Source: Micavibrio sp.
GTDB taxonomy: Bacteria > Pseudomonadota > Alphaproteobacteria > Micavibrionales > Micavibrionaceae
DNA length: 64,000 nt
Assembly (NCBI GenBank): GCA_026989265.1
Contig: JALSJP010000001.1
Span: 62,001-126,000, forward strand
Direction of reading: 5' to 3'
Shown: positions 18,210 to 27,296 of the stretch, one piece after another
Position numbering within the stretch: the first letter of the stretch is position 1
Layout: each line of letters opens with the position of its first letter
Made by a program: the position numbers and the translations under genes
Notes under the pieces: model-generated
The model's database searches: none
Told to the model about the DNA's origin: nothing
The model's input: only the letters and a program-made list of their open reading frames with translations

Positions 18210-19064
18210 TTAATTTTCAATAGGAACGCCATAAACGAATATTTTATATTTATCTGCATATTTAGCAACATTTTTTAAATCAACAATCATAACATTATCA
18301 GCCTGAGCTACAATGCCACAAAGCCCAGCCTTATGAGCATTTACAACAGTATCAACGCCAATGGTTGGCATATCAAGTGCTTTATCTTGCTGCGGCTTGC
18401 AGGTTTTAACAAGGATAGCCCCGCCGCCATTTTGCAACAGACTAGCGCATCTTTTTATAAGTGCGTCAGTGCCTTCGGCTGCTTCCACCCCAATAACCAT
18501 GCCAGCTTGCACGATAACCGATTGCCCGATATCCATTGATCCTATGGCTTGAGAGGTTTTAAGACCAAGCTTAATATCGATGTCATGCTCTGGTTTTGGC
18601 GCAAAAGACCCAATACTGCCCTTTGTTATCAGAAGGTTATCACATATATCATGCATAGCATGTAGCGAAAAGCCCTCAAGCTCAAGCTCTGATTTAAGTG
18701 CGCTTAAAAGATCGTTATCCCCAAGTGAGCGCAGCCCTATTTTAGATAATATCTTTATGGCTTTTAAGTCAGGTTTTATTTCCGAAAATGGCGGGCGTTT
18801 AACCCCTCCGATTAAAACAAGGTTGGATACTCCGTTAGATTTAAAGAAGCTAACAATATTGCTTGCCGACCCAAAATCAGCCCAAAGATGAGTATTTTCG
18901 TTCATTATGTCTGCATTTGTTTGACCTTCAAATCCAACGATAAATGGCTCTATATTTTTTTCTTTGCACACAGAAATAAGATGCGAAGGAAGACTTCCCC
19001 CGCCAGCTATAATACCGATTTTATCAAAATTTAATTCTTTATTTAATTTTTGCGGGGCTGGCAT
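18210..19064 (-). CDS. lpxI: UDP-2,3-diacylglucosamine pyrophosphatase LpxI
   Basis: The 284-residue DUF1009 protein starts near KIGIIAGGGSLP and contains VLIGGVKRPPFSEIKPD and GVEAAEGTDALI, typical of LpxI. LpxI replaces LpxH in alphaproteobacteria and hydrolyses UDP-diacylglucosamine to lipid X and UMP by attack on the other phosphate. The start overlaps lpxA by 22 bp, so expression is coupled. It sits between lpxA and lpxB in pathway order. Confidence 0.94.
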   Translation of the reverse strand: MPAPQKLNKELNFDKIGIIAGGGSLPSHLISVCKEKNIEPFIVGFEGQTNADIMNENTHLWADFGSASNIVSFFKSNGVSNLVLIGGVKRPPFSEIKPDLKAIKILSKIGLRSLGDNDLLSALKSELELEGFSLHAMHDICDNLLITKGSIGSFAPKPEHDIDIKLGLKTSQAIGSMDIGQSVIVQAGMVIGVEAAEGTDALIKRCASLLQNGGGAILVKTCKPQQDKALDMPTIGVDTVVNAHKAGLCGIVAQADNVMIVDLKNVAKYADKYKIFVYGVPIEN

Positions 19065-19837
19065 ATCGGGAACTTGTCTTTTTCTTTGATGAATTTGATA
19101 ATAGACATGACTAAATCATCATCACAAAAATCTTTGGAAACCATTTCTGTGCGCTGATCGAATGTATCATCATCACTAAATAATTTATTAAATGCGCGCT
19201 GTATTTGCTTTATGTCGCCTTTGTCAAAGCCGCTGCGCGTTAGCCCAATAAGATTTAGCCCCGCCAAGGATGCTCGCTCGCCCTTAACGCGACCATATGG
19301 CACAACATCATTATCAACGCCAGACATACCGCCAATAATAGCATGCTCGCCAATGCGGACAAATTGATGCACAGCAGATAGCCCGCCAATTATAGCGTTA
19401 TCACCGACCTCAACATGCCCCGCCACAGTTGCATTATTTGCCATAATAACATTATCACCAATCACGCAATCATGAGCAACATGCGCCGCCATCATAAGCA
19501 AGCAATTATCGCCAATGACCGTTTTCATCGCGCCATGAGCAGTGCCTGGATTAATTGTGACATGCTCTCGTATAGTATTATTTTTCCCGATAATAAGCTC
19601 TGACTTTTCACCAGCGAATTTCAAATCTTGTGGCGGCGTTCCTATAGAGGCAAAAGGATAAATCTTAGTTCCGCATCCGACCGTTGTTAAACCTTCGATA
19701 TGGACATGGGAAACCAAAACCACATTTTCAGACAATGTAACACCAGCACCAACAATGCAGTAAGGTCCAATCTCAACTTCATTAGCAATTGTCGCACCAT
19801 CATGGATTATAGCGGTGGGATGTATTTTGGAACTCAT
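19043..19837 (-). CDS. lpxA: UDP-N-acetylglucosamine acyltransferase
   Basis: The 264-residue left-handed beta-helix protein starts MSSKIHPTAIIHDGA, with hexapeptide repeats through about residue 190 and a helical C-terminal domain. The catalytic His region reads AAHVAHDCVIGDN, and GGMSGVDNDVVPYG is a family motif. It adds a 3-hydroxyacyl chain from ACP to UDP-GlcNAc, the first lipid A step. It lies 92 bp after fabZ, the largest gap in this run, and overlaps lpxI. Confidence 0.96.
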   Translation of the reverse strand: MSSKIHPTAIIHDGATIANEVEIGPYCIVGAGVTLSENVVLVSHVHIEGLTTVGCGTKIYPFASIGTPPQDLKFAGEKSELIIGKNNTIREHVTINPGTAHGAMKTVIGDNCLLMMAAHVAHDCVIGDNVIMANNATVAGHVEVGDNAIIGGLSAVHQFVRIGEHAIIGGMSGVDNDVVPYGRVKGERASLAGLNLIGLTRSGFDKGDIKQIQRAFNKLFSDDDTFDQRTEMVSKDFCDDDLVMSIIKFIKEKDKFPICQPRKN

Positions 19838-19929
19838 ATTTTGCTCTTCAAGGGGTTAGTTTAGATGCTTATAATAATAATGCTTTGCAGCAAAAGGACA
19901 AGTCACGCTTTATTACCAAATATTTCGGC

Positions 19930-20406
19930 TTACTTGCTTTTGGTATCAGTAATCATGGCGCTGAATGTTGCTTCCGCGCAGATTTTATCACCGACTTTTG
20001 CAACGCCTTTAAATTTCCATACAGGCCCGCGCGATTGTATTTTGTTGACATGGATATGCATGCTGTCCCCTGGTGTGACTGGCTTTCTGAATTTCGCGCT
20101 ATCTATGCTCATGAAATAGACGACCTTGCCCGCGGCATCATCGCCCATAAAATCCACAACAACAAGAGCCGCTGTTTGCGCCATAGCCTCAATAATCAAA
20201 ACCCCTGGCATAACGGGAAATCCTGGAAAATGCCCCATAAAATGAGGTTCATTAATAGTAACATTTTTAAGGCTAACAGCGCCCTGCCCGCTCTCAAGCT
20301 CAAGCACACGGTCAATCAACAAAATAGGATAGCGATGCGGTATCATCTCCATTATTTTATTAATATCGATATCTACTTTATTTTTTTGGTTGTTTTCTTC
20401 ACTCAT
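19930..20406 (-). CDS. fabZ: 3-hydroxyacyl-ACP dehydratase FabZ
   Basis: The 158-residue hot-dog protein has the motif [13 protein letters not shown] and the long signature [19 protein letters not shown] carrying the catalytic His and Glu. It dehydrates 3-hydroxyacyl-ACP in fatty-acid elongation, competing with LpxA and LpxD for the same substrate, which explains its position. It overlaps lpxD by 4 bp. Confidence 0.97.
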   Translation of the reverse strand: MSEENNQKNKVDIDINKIMEMIPHRYPILLIDRVLELESGQGAVSLKNVTINEPHFMGHFPGFPVMPGVLIIEAMAQTAALVVVDFMGDDAAGKVVYFMSIDSAKFRKPVTPGDSMHIHVNKIQSRGPVWKFKGVAKVGDKICAEATFSAMITDTKSK

Positions 20407-21458
20407 TTTTTACTAGCTCCTGCATTATTATTTTTCTTTTTAATCAAGCGATTTAACGTGGCAACTTGCCTGAAAAATTGCCCTTTTGGCATTGCGGGTG
20501 AGCCTAAATATTCCTGCGCTGCTGGGATATCGCTAATAACTCCCGATTGCGCGCCTATCCTTGCTCCCATACCAATATTCAAGTGACCAGCTATACCAAC
20601 CTGCCCACCAATAGCAACATAATCCTCAATCTTGGTAGAGCCAGAAATACCCACCTGAGCAACAATAACACAGCCGCGCCCAATCTCAACATTATGCCCG
20701 ATTTGTACGAGATTATCTATCCAGCTCCCCTGCCCTATAATAGTGTCAGGACTTGCGCCGCGATCAATCGTAGTATTTGCGCCAATCTCAACATGGTCGC
20801 CAATAATAACGCGCCCAAGCTGCGGCACTTTCACATGACCAGTGGGGTCAATCGCAAAGCCAAAGCCATCTTGACCGATCCGCGCGCCCGTATAAATTCT
20901 AACATTATCACCTATCCGTGCATGAGAAATAGTAGCATTCGCGCCAATGCGGCAGTTAGAGCCGATCTTAACATTATGCTGAATCACCGCGCCAGCCTCG
21001 ATCCAAGCATTATCGCCGATTTCTACATTCTTGCAAATAACTGCATTATGACCTATTACCGCGCCCTTGCCGAGTTTTGCGCTTTCATCAATATATGCGC
21101 TGCTTGCTATTTGTTCATCAGCAATGGATTGGGGAATGGTATCGGGATAAAATGCCTGTGCCGCCAAAGCATAAGCCTTATACGGGGATTTTGTTACAAG
21201 GCAAATAACATTATCAGGTGCAAATGGCACTATTTCAGGTGATACAAAACATGCCCCTGCGCTGGTTTTTGCAAAATCGTCCTTATATTTTATATTATCC
21301 AAAAAGCTTAGCTCATTAGGCTTTGCATTTTTAAGGGAGTTAACATCATCTAAAATAAGGTCAGAATCACAATTTGAAGAGACATCACAAGATGTTATCT
21401 CTGATATTTCCTTAATAGAAAAGCTTTTGGATTTTTTAAAAAAATTAGGGTCAGCCAT
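20403..21458 (-). CDS. lpxD: UDP-3-O-acylglucosamine N-acyltransferase
   Basis: The 351-residue product has an N-terminal uridine-binding domain ([16 protein letters not shown]) followed by a long hexapeptide beta-helix ([39 protein letters not shown]). It adds the second 3-hydroxyacyl chain in lipid A synthesis. It lies 10 bp after the skp/ompH stop and overlaps fabZ by 4 bp, a conserved order. Confidence 0.96.
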   Translation of the reverse strand: MADPNFFKKSKSFSIKEISEITSCDVSSNCDSDLILDDVNSLKNAKPNELSFLDNIKYKDDFAKTSAGACFVSPEIVPFAPDNVICLVTKSPYKAYALAAQAFYPDTIPQSIADEQIASSAYIDESAKLGKGAVIGHNAVICKNVEIGDNAWIEAGAVIQHNVKIGSNCRIGANATISHARIGDNVRIYTGARIGQDGFGFAIDPTGHVKVPQLGRVIIGDHVEIGANTTIDRGASPDTIIGQGSWIDNLVQIGHNVEIGRGCVIVAQVGISGSTKIEDYVAIGGQVGIAGHLNIGMGARIGAQSGVISDIPAAQEYLGSPAMPKGQFFRQVATLNRLIKKKNNNAGASKK

Positions 21459-21468
21459 AAATTACAGT

Positions 21469-22017
21469 CTATTTATTTTTAAGAGTTAGCTTCGGTAGCT
21501 TTTTATTCATGCGCTCCATAACTTTTGGAGTTATATCCAAAGATTTACTCCCAACTATTATGTTTTGGCGCGTAATAATAAGATCAATGCCATCCTCATC
21601 TGCAATTTCTTGGCATACATCAAATATAGCCTTAGTCAAAATATTCATTGCCTCGTTATAACCTTTATCGAGTGATGCTTTTTTAGATTGAATAGAGCTG
21701 CGCGCCTCAATACGTTGTCTTTCAAAAGTTTGGATGCTAGCTAGAAACTCTTCTTTTGATAAGTCAGCTCGCTTTTCTTCGATATCTTGTTGATCGCTAC
21801 GAAGCTTTTCTTCTGTTTTTTTCACATCAACAAGAAAGCTTTTGCGCTTTTTATCTATTTGTTTTTGCACTGATTTTGCGGCCTTTGATTTGGCTAATAC
21901 CCGCTCCACATCAACGACAGCGATATTGATCTGAGCAAAAGATTTACCTGCCCCAACAACCATCGCTAATGACAAAAACATTGCAAAAAATGCAAATTGC
22001 ATATTACGAACATTCAT
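21469..22017 (-). CDS. skp: OmpH/Skp family periplasmic chaperone
   Basis: The 182-residue product has a signal peptide (about residues 1-28, ending GKSFA) and then INIAVVDVERVLAKSKAAKS, the Skp/OmpH start. The central part is a charged, coiled-coil-forming stretch (KKTEEKLRSDQQDIEEKRADL) that makes the tentacles of the trimer. Skp carries unfolded outer-membrane proteins to the Bam complex. It follows bamA by 31 bp. Confidence 0.92.
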   Translation of the reverse strand: MNVRNMQFAFFAMFLSLAMVVGAGKSFAQINIAVVDVERVLAKSKAAKSVQKQIDKKRKSFLVDVKKTEEKLRSDQQDIEEKRADLSKEEFLASIQTFERQRIEARSSIQSKKASLDKGYNEAMNILTKAIFDVCQEIADEDGIDLIITRQNIIVGSKSLDITPKVMERMNKKLPKLTLKNK

Positions 22018-22048
22018 AATTTAACCCTAACTTTTTTAAATATTATAA

Positions 22049-24331
22049 TTAGAAACGAGTTCCGAAGTCGAATCTAAGTTTTTCCTCTTTATCGTAATCC
22101 TCACTTGAGTATGGGACTGCATAATCAAGGCGGATTGGTCCAAATGGTGATTTCCATGAAACGCCAACACCAGCAGAAGCGCGAATGGAATTTTCATCGA
22201 AAAGCCCTGAATTAACCTCATCAATATCCCAAAGAGAACCAACATCACTAAATGTATGTGCTTTTATACCAAGCTCCTTAGGTAGACCAAGGGGAAATGT
22301 AATTTCAACACTACCGCGATAAAAGAAATTACCACCAAGCGCATCATCCGTAGACCTATCACGTGGCCCTACGCCAGAGCGCTGAAACCCGCGAAGAGTA
22401 GAACCACCAAGGAAGAAGCGCTCGTTAATTTCAACATCACTATCACTGTAAGATTGAATAGCTCCACCCTCACCAAGCACATTTAAAACCACATTTTGAG
22501 AGAATGGATAGAAATATGACGCGCCAGTTTTGGCAGATACATATTTAGCATCACCGCCTAAGCCTGCTATCTCCGTATTCAGCCAGTACATAGCGCCGCT
22601 AGTAGCGAATATACGGCTGTCTCTAGTGTCGTATAATAGGCGCTGTGACACGGCAGAAGTCGTTCGCGTCCCTTCCTGCTCCCTGATGAAACGAGAGGCG
22701 TTACTATTAACATTGTCAATTGCATTGCGCTCCATTCTATAGCGAAGTGTCTGGCGCCAGTTTTCAGAAAGCGGATATCCTAACCTAACCCCGCCGCCAC
22801 TACGTCTTTGATCATAAGAGCTTTCTTTTTGCAGATCACGAGTAGTATGAAACAAATCAAAACCAGCAGAAATGTCTCTCCCAAGGAAATATGGTTCGGT
22901 GAATGATAAGTTAAACTCACTTTTCTTACCCGCCATAGTGGTTGAAAGCAAGAGATTCTGCCCCTTACCAAGTAAGTTACGCTCACGAATGCTTATATCT
23001 GCAAGAGGGCCATCAGTAGATGAAAATCCTGCCCCCAAAGATAGCTCGCCAGTTGATTTTTCCTGAACATCTATATCAATCACAGTCTTGTCAGGAGCAG
23101 ATCCTTGAGAAACATTAATATCAACGCTCTCAAAGAAGTTTATTTTCCTGATATTGCTTTCTGATTTAGCAAGTTTAGAGCGGTTAAATGGGTCGCCCTC
23201 AACAAGCTCCATCTCACGGCGTAAAACCTTATCCAAAGTTCTAATATTACCATTTACATTAATGCGCTCGACAAAAACACGCGGAGTTTCATTAATCATA
23301 AACACAACTGTAACGCTTTGATTTTTACGGTTTTTGCGGATATCAGGACGCACATCAACAAAAGCATATTGCAAATCTCCTAATTGATCCGTCATTTTTT
23401 GAACACTGCGCTTAACCTCATTAATATTATACCAATCACCCTCATCAAAAGTGATGGAAGAGCCAAGCACGCTAGCATCAAAATTTCTTATATTTGAGAT
23501 AACCTCATTACCATCAACCTTATAACGCGCACCTTCTTCGACTGTGAATGTTATAAAAAACCCACTTTTATCATTTGAAAGTTCCGCAACAGCAGAAACA
23601 ACTTTGAAATCGACATAGCCTTTTGATAAATAATGCTCCCTCATAAGCTCTTGATCATAATTTAAACGATCCGAATCATAGCGGTCACTGCTGGTCATGA
23701 ATTTATACCATGAGCTTTCTTTTGTACTTATGACGCTACGTAATTTTCTATCACTATAATTTTCATTACCAACAAATCTAATAGTTTTTACTTTTGTGAT
23801 ATCACCCTCATGTATTTCAAATACAAGATTAACGCGATTTTGATCTAAGCGAATGATTTTAGGTTCTATCTGTACAGAAAAACGCCCCTGCCGCCTATAG
23901 ATTTGGTATAATCTAGAAACATCAGAACGCACTTTTGCCCTTGTAAATACTTGGCGCTGGCGCAATTGAACTTCAGAAAGAAGTTCGTCATCTTTTATTT
24001 TATCATTACCCTCAAAACTAATAATATTAATCACTGGATTTTCAACAACACCCACAGATACTAAGCCATTAGCCTCACTAACCTTAACATCAGCGAATAA
24101 ACCAGTGGAAAACAAAGATTTCAACGCTTTGTCAGTAGCTTCACTATCGATATTATCACCAATTTTCAAATCCATATATGAGGCTATAGTTGATTCTTCA
24201 ATTCTTTGCGCACCAGATATTTCTATTTTTTTGACTTTTTGAGAGGCGTAAGCATTCACTGAAAATGACATTAAAGCTAATAGTATAGTAAAGAAAAATC
24301 CACATGATCCGTGTAGTATTGAAAATCTCAT
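22049..24331 (-). CDS. bamA: Outer-membrane protein assembly factor BamA
   Basis: The product is 760 residues from the ATG at 24331, which has AGG 6 nt upstream and gives a good signal peptide; the frame extends to 24364. Five POTRA repeats follow (for example VKKIEISGAQRIEESTIASYM, IRFVGNENYSDRKLRSVIS, INVNGNIRTLDKVLRRE), then a 16-strand Omp85 barrel with LRGFQRSGVGP and a terminal Phe. BamA inserts beta-barrel proteins into the outer membrane. It leads the skp-lpx run. rseP, usually next to it, is about 38 kb away at 62538-63929. Confidence 0.96.
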   Translation of the reverse strand: MRFSILHGSCGFFFTILLALMSFSVNAYASQKVKKIEISGAQRIEESTIASYMDLKIGDNIDSEATDKALKSLFSTGLFADVKVSEANGLVSVGVVENPVINIISFEGNDKIKDDELLSEVQLRQRQVFTRAKVRSDVSRLYQIYRRQGRFSVQIEPKIIRLDQNRVNLVFEIHEGDITKVKTIRFVGNENYSDRKLRSVISTKESSWYKFMTSSDRYDSDRLNYDQELMREHYLSKGYVDFKVVSAVAELSNDKSGFFITFTVEEGARYKVDGNEVISNIRNFDASVLGSSITFDEGDWYNINEVKRSVQKMTDQLGDLQYAFVDVRPDIRKNRKNQSVTVVFMINETPRVFVERINVNGNIRTLDKVLRREMELVEGDPFNRSKLAKSESNIRKINFFESVDINVSQGSAPDKTVIDIDVQEKSTGELSLGAGFSSTDGPLADISIRERNLLGKGQNLLLSTTMAGKKSEFNLSFTEPYFLGRDISAGFDLFHTTRDLQKESSYDQRRSGGGVRLGYPLSENWRQTLRYRMERNAIDNVNSNASRFIREQEGTRTTSAVSQRLLYDTRDSRIFATSGAMYWLNTEIAGLGGDAKYVSAKTGASYFYPFSQNVVLNVLGEGGAIQSYSDSDVEINERFFLGGSTLRGFQRSGVGPRDRSTDDALGGNFFYRGSVEITFPLGLPKELGIKAHTFSDVGSLWDIDEVNSGLFDENSIRASAGVGVSWKSPFGPIRLDYAVPYSSEDYDKEEKLRFDFGTRF

Positions 24332-24445
24332 AATAAGCCTATTCATTAAATTAAAAATAATCATTTAGAGTCTATAGAACTAAACATGAAAATCAAGTCA
24401 CTTAAATTAATTTTAGAGAGGTCAACTAATTATCTAAAAAGCAGA

Positions 24446-24522
<77 letters not shown>

Positions 24523-24578
24523 ACATAAAATATCATAATTAATTACCAACGGTAAACTGCATAAAAACTCAAGATAAA

Positions 24579-24887
24579 TCAAGCTTTTTTATCGCCCATT
24601 TCTGGAATGAATTTAAAATTATCAGAATAATTGCGTGGTTTTATCCGCCTAATATTCTCCGCTAGCAACACATAGTTCCATCCCTTTTTCTGTGCAAAGG
24701 CAACAGCACCCGCGCGCGATAGGAATTTCAAACGCACCTGATTTAATGTATTTTCAGAAGAAGTCCAGCCCATAAGCGGCTCAACCCGCCTAGTTCCCTT
24801 AGGTTCATGCTCTAAAATCCAATTAGAAGGGCTGCGCCCTGATTGCATAACATTTTTACTAGCTTTATAAATTTTAACATCAGTCAT
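24579..24887 (-). CDS. NDUFS4-like complex I accessory subunit (ETC complex I subunit family)
   Basis: The 102-residue product matches the NDUFS4/ETC_C1 family: it begins KIYKASKNVMQSGRSPSNWILEHEP and has MGWTSSENTLNQVRLKF and AVAFAQKKGWNY, the most conserved parts of the mitochondrial 18-kDa subunit. The ATG at 24887 is chosen over a GTG at 24896. The family is largely confined to alphaproteobacteria and mitochondria, where it stabilises the NADH-dehydrogenase module. It lies 30 bp after nrsF in the same direction. The nuo genes are not in the window. Confidence 0.9.
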   Translation of the reverse strand: MTDVKIYKASKNVMQSGRSPSNWILEHEPKGTRRVEPLMGWTSSENTLNQVRLKFLSRAGAVAFAQKKGWNYVLLAENIRRIKPRNYSDNFKFIPEMGDKKA

Positions 24888-24917
24888 GGTAAACACCCTT
24901 TAAATACTATGAACATA

Positions 24918-25550
24918 CTACCAGCGATATATATGCTTGCCAAGCGCCGCCATTGCAATTCCTAGCAATAAATACGGCATAACATGAATATAGCATATAT
25001 GCTCTGCATTATCAGATGAGCATGCAACACGAAGGGCGATATATCCCAGCGTTCCAACAAAAATTATATTCATAAGTGCCATCATATAAGGGTGAGTCGT
25101 TCTCCCTTTTACAGAAAAGAACAATATGGCAAAAATTGGTACAGTCCCGAATATAATAGACTTAATATGACAGTGATGCATCTCTATGTGGGTTATTTTG
25201 TGAATATCTATGTCGAAATGGATAAAACTCCACATTACGCCGAAACTTAGCAGAACTATAGGAGTAGCCAGAATCCACTTTGCACCCCTAACATCAGGCA
25301 CACAAAGCCATGAAGAGCAAATAGCGGCGCTTAGTGCCGTTATAAAGATATACGCCATCTCAAATACAAATATGTTGTCATGTATTTTAACCTCGATATC
25401 AGAGCGCATGCCAAGCGCAAACACAGCAACAGCCATATATGTAGCCGCGATAAGTAAAATGGTAATAGCTCGTTTTAAAGGGTGAGGCATGGCATCAACC
25501 TTTTTCAAGTCACTTGATAGTGATGATATAAGCTCTTCTGAATTACTCAT
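24918..25550 (-). CDS. NrsF-like anti-sigma factor (DUF1109), integral membrane
   Basis: The 210-residue protein has a short cytoplasmic N-terminus (SSLSSDLKKVDAMPHPLKRA) and six hydrophobic segments, the DUF1109/NrsF pattern. In Caulobacter, NrsF holds SigF at the membrane and releases it under redox or metal stress through conserved cysteines; several cysteines are present here (near CSSWLC and MHHCH). It overlaps the sigma gene by 8 bp, so the two are made together. Assignment rests on topology, N-terminus and pairing. Confidence 0.8.
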   Translation of the reverse strand: MSNSEELISSLSSDLKKVDAMPHPLKRAITILLIAATYMAVAVFALGMRSDIEVKIHDNIFVFEMAYIFITALSAAICSSWLCVPDVRGAKWILATPIVLLSFGVMWSFIHFDIDIHKITHIEMHHCHIKSIIFGTVPIFAILFFSVKGRTTHPYMMALMNIIFVGTLGYIALRVACSSDNAEHICYIHVMPYLLLGIAMAALGKHIYRW

Positions 25551-26088
25551 ATTTACCCAATATTTCCTTTAATTTAGTTACGCTTCTATGTGATGCTATT
25601 TTTACAGCTGAGACGCTCATGCCCATTTCATCTGCAACTTCTTTTGCGCTGTATCCTTGAATTTTCATCATCTTAAAAATCTTTTGTTGCTTTAACGGCA
25701 AAGAGGAAACAGCTCTTTCTATATAACCTAATTCGCTAAGGCTTTGTTGAAAGGCTACATTTGGCTGGAAAATTTCCGAATTTTTCTGGCTAAGCTCTTT
25801 AACTTCCCTTGCCTTATAATGTTTTCGTAAATAATCAATGCGCCGAAAATTTATAATAGCGTTAAGCCAAGGTTTAAATGGGCGATCCGCACTATATGTA
25901 TGTAGGGATTTATGAACCGATATGAGGACATCTTGAGCTATATCATCTGCCCAGCTAGAATCGGCCAATTTGCTAGTGATTGATAACTTAATGAAGGGAA
26001 GTACATCGCTAAGCAGCTCTGAGTAAGCGCGTTTATCACCGACTTGAGCTTTAATGGCTAGGTCTTTCCATCTATCTGCTTGGCTCAC
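25543..26088 (-). CDS. ECF sigma factor, SigF-like partner of NrsF
   Basis: The product is 181 residues from the GTG at 26088, with GGAG 9 nt upstream; a TTG start at 26103 is less likely because it overlaps the ribosome site. Region 2 ([31 protein letters not shown]) and region 4 ([34 protein letters not shown]) are clear. It directs RNA polymerase to a stress regulon and is probably sequestered by the adjacent membrane protein. Family autoregulation is common but I see no certain promoter motif here. Confidence 0.87.
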   Translation of the reverse strand: MSQADRWKDLAIKAQVGDKRAYSELLSDVLPFIKLSITSKLADSSWADDIAQDVLISVHKSLHTYSADRPFKPWLNAIINFRRIDYLRKHYKAREVKELSQKNSEIFQPNVAFQQSLSELGYIERAVSSLPLKQQKIFKMMKIQGYSAKEVADEMGMSVSAVKIASHRSVTKLKEILGKYE

Positions 26089-26112
26089 AATACTGATCTC
26101 CAAGATTTAAAA

Positions 26113-26189
26113 TGGTCGGAGCGAGAGGATTCGAACCTCCGACCCCCTGTTCCCAAAACAGGTGCGCTACCAGGCTGCGCCACGCTCCG
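26113..26189 (-). tRNA. tRNA-Pro(UGG)
   Basis: A 77-nt cloverleaf with acceptor CGGAGCG/CGCTCCG, anticodon loop TTTGGGA (TGG), T-loop GTTCGAATC and an encoded CCA. Confidence 0.97.
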
Positions 26190-26244
26190 ACTTAAAAGAC
26201 TAAAGTTTTCTACACGATGACTTATAAAACAGCAAGAGAATAAA

Positions 26245-26790
26245 CTAAAAATCTTTATATAAAACTCGATCTCCAATATTAATCCCGAGTATTTCTGCCT
26301 CTCCGCCTGCAATTTCAAGCACAGCCGCAACTTTGCCATTCGACCTAATAGGCTCTAAGCTACCCTCTTTAGCCATATGATGTATATGAGTTATAACTCC
26401 GTCATTTTTGATAAATAAAAGATCAAGGGGGATAAGCGTGTTTTTCATCCAAAAGCTGCGCTCCGCCTCTCCTTTGAACGCAAATAGCATGCCTGTATTT
26501 TCTTCGATATATTTTCGAAACATCATGCCTATTCGCAATTGCTCACCTGTGACGGCTATCTCAACCATATATTTATGAAGCTTCCCATTAGCACTTAGAA
26601 TTGCAATCTCTGCTTTTTTTAGTTTTTGTGGCTTTTTCTCTATATAAAATTTATTCACCTCAATTGGTGGAGGGATATTAATAGTCTTAACCGTGACATT
26701 ATCTTTAGCAATCACATAACTTGATAATGCAAGAAAAACAGCACCCACGAGGGCAATAATAACTATAAAAGTTTTTTTCTTCAAACTCAC
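26245..26790 (-). CDS. DUF192 family protein, membrane-anchored or secreted
   Basis: The 181-residue product has an N-terminal hydrophobic segment (residues 8-27) and a C-terminal DUF192 domain with ERSFWMKNTLIPLDLLFI, EGSLEPIRSNG and VLEIAGGEAEILGI, the COG1430 signatures. The domain is small and of unknown biochemical role, usually exported. The start is GTG with AAGGA 9 nt upstream. It follows the CBS gene by 12 bp. Confidence 0.88.
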   Translation of the reverse strand: MSLKKKTFIVIIALVGAVFLALSSYVIAKDNVTVKTINIPPPIEVNKFYIEKKPQKLKKAEIAILSANGKLHKYMVEIAVTGEQLRIGMMFRKYIEENTGMLFAFKGEAERSFWMKNTLIPLDLLFIKNDGVITHIHHMAKEGSLEPIRSNGKVAAVLEIAGGEAEILGINIGDRVLYKDF

Positions 26791-26802
26791 GTCAAGTTAT
26801 CC

Positions 26803-27267
26803 TTAACTATCTGCTGATTGTATGTTTTCCAAATTACTAACTAATGACTCGTAGCTTATAAAACCTCGAAACTTGCCGTTATTATCCACAACAGATAGCG
26901 GAGCGCCTTTCTTAACAAGCAAGCTAATCCCCTCCCACATAGGAGTGTCAGGCATAACTGTTTCAGCTTTTCTGTCCATAAGTTCTGATACGGGAAGCGT
27001 TTTAACATTGCCCAAACGCTTTGCCACGCCCGGTGCAGCTGTAACTTTTATATCAATTTCAACGCCATCTGCAACATGAACAGAAACAGGTATGAGAGCT
27101 TTTAACATCACTTTCATAGAAAACAGCCCTAAGAATTCACCACTATCATCATCAATAATGGCAGAGGCAAGTACTTTTGCTTTTTTAATGTCCTTTAGAA
27201 CTTTTTCAACGCTATCATTTGGTGATGATGTTATATTTTGTTTGGCAATCGCCGTGTGGCAAGGCAT
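26803..27267 (-). CDS. CBS-domain pair protein
   Basis: The 154-residue product consists almost entirely of two CBS repeats: the first from about residue 10 (ITSSPNDSVEKVLKDIKKAKVLASAII) and the second ending with LLVKKGAPLSVVDNNGKFRGFIS. Such stand-alone Bateman modules bind adenosyl nucleotides and regulate partners. GGGAG lies 8 nt before the ATG. It is followed by the DUF192 gene; no effector domain is attached, so the partner is unknown. Confidence 0.85.
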   Translation of the reverse strand: MPCHTAIAKQNITSSPNDSVEKVLKDIKKAKVLASAIIDDDSGEFLGLFSMKVMLKALIPVSVHVADGVEIDIKVTAAPGVAKRLGNVKTLPVSELMDRKAETVMPDTPMWEGISLLVKKGAPLSVVDNNGKFRGFISYESLVSNLENIQSADS

Positions 27268-27296
27268 TCGTTATCTCCCTATTTTCTACAATATTA

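Noticed and set aside
19885-20586. Plus-strand frame of 233 codons across fabZ and lpxD
   Set aside because: Both minus-strand genes are certain; this is a shadow with atypical composition and no start signals.
20547-21242. Plus-strand frame of 231 codons inside lpxD
   Set aside because: Asn-rich shadow caused by the hexapeptide-repeat codons on the other strand.
26085-26339. Minus-strand frame spanning tRNA-Pro
   Set aside because: It reads through a clear tRNA and into DUF192 in the wrong frame.
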